Assembly (NCBI GenBank): GCA_023231105.1 | Contig: JALNWB010000191.1 | Location: forward strand, 1 to 7,043 | Length of the DNA: 7,043 nucleotides | Source of the DNA: Ignavibacteriaceae bacterium | GTDB lineage: Bacteria; Bacteroidota; Ignavibacteria; Ignavibacteriales; Ignavibacteriaceae | Direction: 5' to 3' | Shown here: positions 1 through 5,110 of the stretch, one piece after another | Position numbering within the stretch: the stretch's first letter is position 1 | Layout: each line of letters starts with the position of its first letter | Position numbers and translations under genes: made by a program | Notes under the pieces: generated by a model | Seen by the model: only the letters and a program-made list of their open reading frames with translations | Databases searched by the model: none | What the model was told of the DNA's origin: nothing

Positions 1-1455
1 ATGGGAACGCCGGAAAATAAATCTATGCTTCAAACTTCCGGTTTACTTACAGATGAACTTCAAAACGCCGGCGACATGGATTTGATGATCGCCTACAAAT
101 GCAATTCACAAAACGAATCTGATCTAATTTCAAAAAAGATAAATGAGTTTCTAAAAAAATCTGATAACACAAACAAATATTCCGGTTCTCTAAATCCTTC
201 CAGTTTAGAATCCGCAATAAAAATTCTCCCTGACGCCAATCTTGCAATGATCTCCGTAGCCGGTAAATACGCCGGTGACGAAGCGATGAAAGTTTTGCAA
301 AACGGATTAAATGTTATGCTCTTCTCCGATAACGTTTCAATCGAAAAAGAAATTGAATTGAAAAAGTTTGCGAAGGAGAAAGGACTTTTTGTAATGGGTC
401 CTGACTGCGGAACCGCTATTATCAACGGTGTACCGCTTGCTTTTGCAAATGTAGTCAACCGCGGAAACATTGGTCTTGTCGCAGCCTCAGGAACGGGTTT
501 GCAAGAAGTGAGTTGTCTCATTTCAAATTCTGGATGCGGAATTTCTCAAGCCATCGGCACCGGTGGACGCGATGTAAAAAAAGAAATCGGTGGAATAATG
601 TTTCTTGAAGGAATCAAAGCGCTTGCAGAAGATAAAAACACAGAAGTAATTCTTTTGGTTTCCAAACCACCTGCTGATGAAGTGATAATTAAAATTATCG
701 AACTCGTTAATAAAATTGAAAAACCTGTTGTTGGTGTTTTTCTAAATGCTTCAATCGCCTTACTGAAACAGAGTAAAATCAATATCGCAAAAACACTTGA
801 AGAAGGTGCACTGTTGGCGGTTGCTCTTTCGCGAAGGGAAAATCTTGAAACGGTTTATAATGATTTAGAATCTCAATTTTCGAAATTGCAAACTTTAACC
901 GAAAAAGAATCTGCGAAACTTAATAAAACTCAAAAGTATCTTCGTGCGCTTTTCAGCGGTGGAACTTTCTGCGATGAAACCCAAATGTTTTTTCAAAGTA
1001 TGTCTGAAGAAGTTTTTTCAAACACACCGGTCGGTAAAGTGAAAAAACTGAAAGACGTATGGAAGAGCGAGAAGCACACAATCATTGATCTTGGCGATGA
1101 TGAATTTACGGTTGGTAAACCGCACCCGATGATCGATTACTCAACGAGGAACAAAAGAATTCTTGCCGAAGCGAATGATCCGGAAACAGCAGTAATTCTT
1201 TTAGATATTGTTTTGGGTTATGGTTCAAACATGGATCCTCTTGCGGATATTATTCCGGTAATAAAAGAAGTGAAAAAATTAACTTCGCAGCAGAAAAGAT
1301 ATGTCCCAATAATTTGTTCCGTGACCGGAACGGAGAAGGATCCGCAAAACAGAACAGTGGTTGCAGCAGCTCTAAAAGCGGAGGGAGTGCTCATTATGGA
1401 ATCAAACGCGGCAGCGAGTAAATTGGCAAAGTTTCTAATTGAAAAGAAGAGATGA
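1..1455 (+). CDS. fdrA: FdrA-family protein (AllF-like, succinyl-CoA-synthetase alpha fold), 5' end outside the window
   Basis: 484 residues are visible. The first ATG is probably internal: its MGTPENK segment matches a stretch about 35 residues into E. coli FdrA (recalled, about 555 aa), so the true start lies upstream. Landmarks: PDANLAMISVAGKYA (77-91), GPDCGTAIINGVPLAFANV (133-151), a Rossmann-type loop GLVAASGTGLQE (158-169), GTGGRDVKKEIGG (186-198), VSKPPADE (220-227), FSGGTFCDE (318-326) and DLGDDEFTVGKPHPMID (363-379). The fold is that of succinyl-CoA synthetase alpha, but I see no GHAGA-type phosphohistidine loop, so acyl-CoA synthesis is not implied. In E. coli, FdrA (AllF) with YlbE and YlbF was assigned as oxamate carbamoyltransferase of allantoin breakdown; that role is only a family analogy here. 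A DUF1116 gene follows after 3 bases, the usual pairing. The protein ends at EKKR and lacks the INIGL-type tail of E. coli FdrA, which appears instead in the next protein. Probably cytoplasmic. Family call is strong; substrate is unknown. Confidence 0.93.
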   Translation: MGTPENKSMLQTSGLLTDELQNAGDMDLMIAYKCNSQNESDLISKKINEFLKKSDNTNKYSGSLNPSSLESAIKILPDANLAMISVAGKYAGDEAMKVLQNGLNVMLFSDNVSIEKEIELKKFAKEKGLFVMGPDCGTAIINGVPLAFANVVNRGNIGLVAASGTGLQEVSCLISNSGCGISQAIGTGGRDVKKEIGGIMFLEGIKALAEDKNTEVILLVSKPPADEVIIKIIELVNKIEKPVVGVFLNASIALLKQSKINIAKTLEEGALLAVALSRRENLETVYNDLESQFSKLQTLTEKESAKLNKTQKYLRALFSGGTFCDETQMFFQSMSEEVFSNTPVGKVKKLKDVWKSEKHTIIDLGDDEFTVGKPHPMIDYSTRNKRILAEANDPETAVILLDIVLGYGSNMDPLADIIPVIKEVKKLTSQQKRYVPIICSVTGTEKDPQNRTVVAAALKAEGVLIMESNAAASKLAKFLIEKKR

Positions 1456-1458
1456 AAA

Positions 1459-2856
1459 ATGAATAAACTTTTTGAAAGCGAACTTAAAGTAATCAACATC
1501 GGATTGAAATCATTTAAAGAAACTCTTGACGAACAAAAAGTTTCATCCGCTCAAGTTGATTGGAAACCGCCGTTAATTTCTGATACTTTAATGTTAGATG
1601 TTATTAGAAAAAATTCAGATAAAATTGAAACCGCAAACAAAGAAGCGGTGAAAAGAATTTTAAACAGCAAACCGTTTTTAGTTGGGATGGAAAAGGCAAT
1701 CGATGTAATTCCCGGCATGGAAAAAAATCTTTTGCTTCACGCTGGACCTCCGGTAACATGGGATAAAATGTGCGGACCGATGAAAGGCGCAGTAATTGGC
1801 GCGTTGATCTATGAAGGCTTTGCAAAAACTTATGATGAAGCCGAAAAAGTTGCAGCTTCCGGTGAAATAGAATTTTCTCCTTGTCACGAACACACCACGG
1901 TTGGACCAATGGCGGGAATCGTTTCTCCATCAATGCCGGTTTTTATTTTAGAAAATGAAGAGTTCGGCAACAAAGCTTTTTGCACAATGAACGAAGGACT
2001 TGGAAAAGTTCTTCGCTACGGTGCGTACGATGAAAGCGTTATTGAAAGATTACGATGGATGGAGAATGTCCTTTATCCATCGCTTAAAAAGGCGATTGAA
2101 AAAATTGGGAAGATCGATCTGAAAAATATCATCGCTCAAGCTTTGCATATGGGAGATGAAGTTCACAATCGGAACCGTGCAGCGACTTCACTACTATACA
2201 GAACGCTGGCGCCGGAAATCGTAAATCAAAACGAAAAAGAAAATGCGATAAGCGTTTTGAATTTTATCAACAGCAACGATCATTTCTTTCTAAATCTTTC
2301 TATGGGAGTTTCAAAAGTTTCTTTGGATGCCGCAAGAAATATTGAGAATAGCAGCATCGTGGTTGTTATGGCGCGTAACGGAACTGAATTTGGGATTCAA
2401 CTTTCTGGAACTGGTAATTACTGGTTTACCGGAATTTCTCCGATTCCCGAAGCGTTATATTTTACGGGATACACAAAAGACGATGCGAATCCTGACATTG
2501 GTGACAGTTCAATTACAGAAACGAACGGACTCGGCGGTTTTGCCATTGCCGCATCGCCGGCAATTGTGCAGTTCGTCGGCGGAAGCACTAACGACGCAGT
2601 GAATTACACACTAAAGATGTATGAAATAACTACTTCGGAAAATAATATTTATAAAATTCCGTATTTAAACTTTCGAGGAACGCCAACGGGAATTGATGTA
2701 ATAAAGGTTATTGAAAAAAATATTCTGCCCTTTATCGATACCGGTGTCGCTCATAAAAATGCGGGCATCGGACAAATTGGCGCGGGTGTTTTAGAAGCTC
2801 CGGCTGATCCATTTAAAAACGCGTTCATCGGTTTTGCAAATCAATTCAAAAAATAA
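1459..2856 (+). CDS. DUF1116 family protein (YlbE/AllG-like), partner of FdrA
   Basis: 465 residues, longer than E. coli YlbE (about 420 aa, recalled). The extra length is N-terminal: residues 10-38 contain VINIGLKSF and DWKPP, resembling the C-terminal tail of E. coli FdrA, followed by a helical stretch to about residue 90. The DUF1116 core is well conserved: LLHAGPP (92-98), GPMKGA (106-111), PCHEHTTVGPMAGI (141-154), CTMNEGLGKVLRYGAYD (175-191), MGDEVHNRN (231-239), MARNGTEFGI (304-313), GDSSITETNGLGGFA (348-362) and AHKNAGIGQIGAGV (431-444). No signal peptide or membrane segment is seen, so it is probably cytoplasmic. The start is three bases after the fdrA stop with a weak AG-rich site (AGAAGAG, 1445-1451), suggesting translational coupling. 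In E. coli the homologue is one of three subunits of oxamate carbamoyltransferase; here the third-subunit gene (YlbF, DUF2877) is not found downstream. Family sure, reaction inferred. Confidence 0.92.
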   Translation: MNKLFESELKVINIGLKSFKETLDEQKVSSAQVDWKPPLISDTLMLDVIRKNSDKIETANKEAVKRILNSKPFLVGMEKAIDVIPGMEKNLLLHAGPPVTWDKMCGPMKGAVIGALIYEGFAKTYDEAEKVAASGEIEFSPCHEHTTVGPMAGIVSPSMPVFILENEEFGNKAFCTMNEGLGKVLRYGAYDESVIERLRWMENVLYPSLKKAIEKIGKIDLKNIIAQALHMGDEVHNRNRAATSLLYRTLAPEIVNQNEKENAISVLNFINSNDHFFLNLSMGVSKVSLDAARNIENSSIVVVMARNGTEFGIQLSGTGNYWFTGISPIPEALYFTGYTKDDANPDIGDSSITETNGLGGFAIAASPAIVQFVGGSTNDAVNYTLKMYEITTSENNIYKIPYLNFRGTPTGIDVIKVIEKNILPFIDTGVAHKNAGIGQIGAGVLEAPADPFKNAFIGFANQFKK

Positions 2857-2858
2857 TT

Positions 2859-2863
2859 AGGAG
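2859..2863 (+). promoter_or_regulatory. Shine-Dalgarno site of the cyclase-family gene
   Basis: AGGAG lies 9 bases before the ATG at 2873, just after the stop codon of the DUF1116 gene. It supports that ATG as the start and shows that the organism uses canonical Shine-Dalgarno initiation. Confidence 0.8.
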
Positions 2864-2872
2864 CGGAAGTAA

Positions 2873-3700
2873 ATGAAAACAAATGATTTTCTCAAGTTTA
2901 TGGATGGAATTCAGGTTTACGATCTAACTCAACGGCTCAGCATTCACACTCCACCATGGCCAAGTTATATGCCGTTGGGGATTCAGTACTTCAAAAGAAT
3001 TGCCGGCGCCCATATGGGACAAGGGGCAAATGGGCAAATCATAACTACCAGCAATCACGTTGGAACACACATGGATGGCGAAATTCATTTTCACGCTTCA
3101 GGCAGATCGATTGGAAATGTGCCGATGAAAGAATGGATCGGGCAAGGTGTTGTTGTTGATATTTCAAAAGAAGTTGGCGACTATGATCTCTACTCCCCTG
3201 AAATGCTGATGAGTAAAGCCGAAATTAAAAAAGGAGATATTCTCATAATCAACACCGGTTACAACCGCTATGCATGGGATCAAAAGCAATCTGATGAAGT
3301 CCGTTATTTTGTAAAACATCCCGGACCCGGACCGGGTTTTCACAAATGGGCGCTCGAAATGAAATTGAAATGGATCGGCGTTGATTGCGGAAGCGCAGAT
3401 CATCCGATGAATACAATTATCAGACAATGGCATCCCGCACGATTTGTTGAAGCCGAACAGAAGTTGATAAAAAAATATAAAGTGAAATCGTGGGACGAAA
3501 TGTTCCCGCAAGAAGAATATTACCAGGTGATGCACATAAAAATGTTTCCCAAAAAAATTGTTCATGCAGAAAATCTTGGCGGAGACATTAACAGACTGAG
3601 CAACAAACGAGCATGGATCGGCTGTTTCCCGCTTCGTGGAATTGAACTTGAATCAGCCATGTGCAGGATCGTTGCGTTTTTACCAAAAGATGAAAAGTAA
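2873..3700 (+). CDS. Cyclase-family metal-dependent hydrolase (kynurenine formamidase / isatin hydrolase superfamily)
   Basis: 275 residues. The diagnostic metal-binding motif HVGTHMDGEIH is at residues 62-72 (H62, H66, D68 and H72 as expected ligands), matching the HxGTHxDxxxH signature of the PF04199 family, whose members hydrolyse amide or lactam bonds using Mn or Zn. Other family landmarks are the N-terminal DLTQRLS (17-23), GDILIINTGY (121-130), KHPGPGPG (148-155), WIGVDCGSADHP (167-178), HAENLGGDI (231-239) and a C-terminal PLRGIELESAMCRIVAFLP (253-271). It is longer than KynB-type kynurenine formamidases (about 210 aa) and nearer the larger, poorly characterised 'cyclase family' group. 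No signal peptide is apparent, so it is probably cytoplasmic. It sits 16 bases after DUF1116 and 21 bases before the molybdenum hydroxylase genes, which suggests that it opens a ring or hydrolyses an amide made or used by its neighbours. No tryptophan catabolism gene is nearby, so a kynurenine role is not favoured. Substrate unknown. Confidence 0.9.
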   Translation: MKTNDFLKFMDGIQVYDLTQRLSIHTPPWPSYMPLGIQYFKRIAGAHMGQGANGQIITTSNHVGTHMDGEIHFHASGRSIGNVPMKEWIGQGVVVDISKEVGDYDLYSPEMLMSKAEIKKGDILIINTGYNRYAWDQKQSDEVRYFVKHPGPGPGFHKWALEMKLKWIGVDCGSADHPMNTIIRQWHPARFVEAEQKLIKKYKVKSWDEMFPQEEYYQVMHIKMFPKKIVHAENLGGDINRLSNKRAWIGCFPLRGIELESAMCRIVAFLPKDEK

Positions 3701-3711
3701 TTTTTCATAAC

Positions 3712-3715
3712 GGAG
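3712..3715 (+). promoter_or_regulatory. Shine-Dalgarno site that fixes a GTG start
   Basis: GGAG lies 6 bases before the GTG at 3722. No in-frame ATG occurs nearby with comparable spacing, so this site supports GTG as the real start of the FAD-subunit gene. Confidence 0.7.
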
Positions 3716-3721
3716 TTTATC

Positions 3722-4609
3722 GTGGCAATTGAAAATCAATTTGATTATGTAAAAGTTAAAAATCTCGATGAAGTATTCGGTGTTTTTCAACATTACAAAA
3801 ACCCGGTGATACTTTCCGGTGGTACCGATGTGGTTGAGTTTTTGAAATCCGGAACGCTTCAACCTGATGTTGTAATTGATATTAAGGGACTGGATTTCTT
3901 AAAAGATATCCGGCTCGGCAATAATATTTTATGGATTGGCGCAGGAGTAACTTTTAACGAACTCATTGAATCGGAAATCATCAACGAACATTTTCCCATA
4001 ATTGCAGAGATGAGCAAAACCGTTGCTTCGGTTGGCATTAGAAACCGCGCTACTATGGTTGGGAATATTTGTTCGGCTGTACCTTGTACTGATAGCGGTC
4101 CTATTTTATCTGTTTACAAAGCGAGCGTTATCACGGTTGGTATGTTGGGTGAACGAAAAATTCCTATTGAACAGTGGTTTGTATCCTCACGTAAAACCGC
4201 GTTAGCAAAACATGAAATTGTAAAGGGAATTTCAATTCAACTACCCGATAAAAAACATGCCGGTTGTTTTACAAAACTAAAAAGATATAATGGAGAAGAT
4301 CTCGCGCAAGTAAATCTTGCGATCCTGGCTTTTGAAGATTACTCATTCCGCATTTCATTTGGTTCCGTTGCTCCCACTCCCGTAAGGGCAATGAGAATAG
4401 AAAGATTAATAAACCGGATGAAACTTGTTCCCGAGTTGATGGAAAAAGCTCAGCAATTAGTTGAAGATGATATTGCACCGATTACCGATATCCGCGCGAC
4501 AAAAGAATATAGAATGCACATGGCAAAAATAATGCTCGAACGAGGTTTAAACGCCGCACTCAATCGATTGAACAGCGGCGGTCCTGCGTATGGTAAAAGT
4601 GTGATTTAA
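3722..4609 (+). CDS. Molybdenum hydroxylase FAD-binding subunit (CoxM/XdhB-like)
   Basis: 295 residues from a GTG start. This is the medium subunit of a three-part xanthine dehydrogenase / CO dehydrogenase family enzyme. It binds FAD and passes electrons from the iron-sulfur subunit to an acceptor. The two FAD-binding signatures are visible: LSGGTDVVEFLKSG (31-44) and, after VGIRNRA (104-110), MVGNICSAVPCTDSGPIL (112-129), the family's GGN...P.SD segment in variant form, with VGN for GGN. The C-terminal domain carries KLKRYNGEDLAQVNLAI (185-201), FGSVAPTPVRA (213-223) and the DIRATKEYR signature (256-264). Length is normal for the family (about 270-300). I do not see the [4Fe-4S] insertion typical of 4-hydroxybenzoyl-CoA reductase beta subunits. 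The [2Fe-2S] subunit follows after 31 bases and the large subunit after that, in M-S-L order. Cytoplasmic. Function class is sure; the electron acceptor (NAD, quinone or ferredoxin) cannot be told. Confidence 0.94.
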   Translation: MAIENQFDYVKVKNLDEVFGVFQHYKNPVILSGGTDVVEFLKSGTLQPDVVIDIKGLDFLKDIRLGNNILWIGAGVTFNELIESEIINEHFPIIAEMSKTVASVGIRNRATMVGNICSAVPCTDSGPILSVYKASVITVGMLGERKIPIEQWFVSSRKTALAKHEIVKGISIQLPDKKHAGCFTKLKRYNGEDLAQVNLAILAFEDYSFRISFGSVAPTPVRAMRIERLINRMKLVPELMEKAQQLVEDDIAPITDIRATKEYRMHMAKIMLERGLNAALNRLNSGGPAYGKSVI

Positions 4610-4627
4610 TTTTTCTGGATTTCCTTT

Positions 4628-4632
4628 AGGAG
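4628..4632 (+). promoter_or_regulatory. Shine-Dalgarno site deciding the start of the [2Fe-2S] subunit
   Basis: AGGAG ends 8 bases before the ATG at 4641 but only 2 bases before the in-frame ATG at 4635. The normal spacing favours 4641, trimming two residues from the longest possible protein. Confidence 0.75.
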
Positions 4633-4640
4633 AAATGTTC

Positions 4641-5096
4641 ATGAAAAAAGAAATTAGTTTTTTATTAAATGGTGAAAGAAGAATGATTGATGTTAGTTCT
4701 TCGGAAATTCTTCTTGAAGTGTTAAGAGACAGACTCGGTCTAAACAGCCCCAAATGCGGCTGTGATCGTGGTGACTGCGGTACTTGTTCCGTAATGATCA
4801 ACGGAAAAACGGTACGCAGTTGTCTTATTCTTGCAATTGAAGTTGAAGATCAGGAAGTGGTAACGCTTGAAGGAATTATGCATAATGGATTAACGCCTCT
4901 GCAAGAATCGTTTCTCAAACACAATTCCTTTCAATGCGGTTTTTGCGCGCCGGGAGTAATTCTTTCTACAACAGAACTGCTTGCAAAAAATCCTCATTCA
5001 AATAAAGAAGAAATTCAAGAAGCGATCGCGGGAAATCTTTGCCGATGTACCGGCTATTCACCGATCATTGATGCAGTTATTGATTTAGTAAAATAA
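4641..5096 (+). CDS. Molybdenum hydroxylase [2Fe-2S] subunit (CoxS/XdhC-type ferredoxin)
   Basis: 151 residues from the ATG at 4641 (an in-frame ATG at 4635 is too close to the AGGAG site). This is the small electron-transfer subunit with two [2Fe-2S] clusters. The N-terminal plant-ferredoxin-like domain supplies C41, C46, C49 and C61 (GCDRGDCGTCSV, then VRSC); C39 is an additional cysteine. The C-terminal four-helix domain supplies C99, C102, C134 and C136 (QCGFCAPG and NLCRCTGY); the second of these pairs lies next to the molybdopterin in known structures. All eight ligands are present and the length is standard (about 150-165), so the subunit looks functional. It lies between the FAD and large subunit genes, 14 bases before the latter. 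Cytoplasmic: no twin-arginine leader precedes the ferredoxin domain, unlike the periplasmic members of the family. Confidence 0.96.
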   Translation: MKKEISFLLNGERRMIDVSSSEILLEVLRDRLGLNSPKCGCDRGDCGTCSVMINGKTVRSCLILAIEVEDQEVVTLEGIMHNGLTPLQESFLKHNSFQCGFCAPGVILSTTELLAKNPHSNKEEIQEAIAGNLCRCTGYSPIIDAVIDLVK

Positions 5097-5110
5097 CATT
5101 GAGAAATTTT

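Noticed and set aside
1..3. ATG at position 1 as the true start of FdrA
   Set aside because: The MGTP segment aligns with an internal part of recalled E. coli FdrA, and the protein would lack the first strand and helix of the family, so the gene very probably begins upstream of the window.
93..521. Minus-strand open frame of 142 codons inside the fdrA gene
   Set aside because: It lies entirely opposite a strongly conserved FdrA coding region, has no recognisable domain and no ribosome site, and is explained as an antisense shadow.
1..1455. FdrA as a succinyl-CoA or other acyl-CoA synthetase
   Set aside because: The fold is related, but the phosphohistidine loop (GHAGA type) is not visible and the motifs are those of the FdrA subfamily, for which carbamoyl transfer has been reported in E. 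coli.
2327..2602. Plus-strand 91-codon frame overlapping the DUF1116 gene
   Set aside because: It is in another frame through the conserved NGTEFGI and GDSSITET motifs of DUF1116. No start signal and no domain.
3148..3160. Short GTTGTTGTTGAT run as a possible repeat
   Set aside because: It is only a few valine codons within VVVDIS of the cyclase-family protein and has no repeat structure beyond that.
3164..3565. Minus-strand open frame of 133 codons inside the cyclase-family gene
   Set aside because: It overlaps the conserved core of a recognised enzyme on the other strand; its translation is Phe/His-rich with no family resemblance, typical of antisense reading of AAA/GAA-rich codons.
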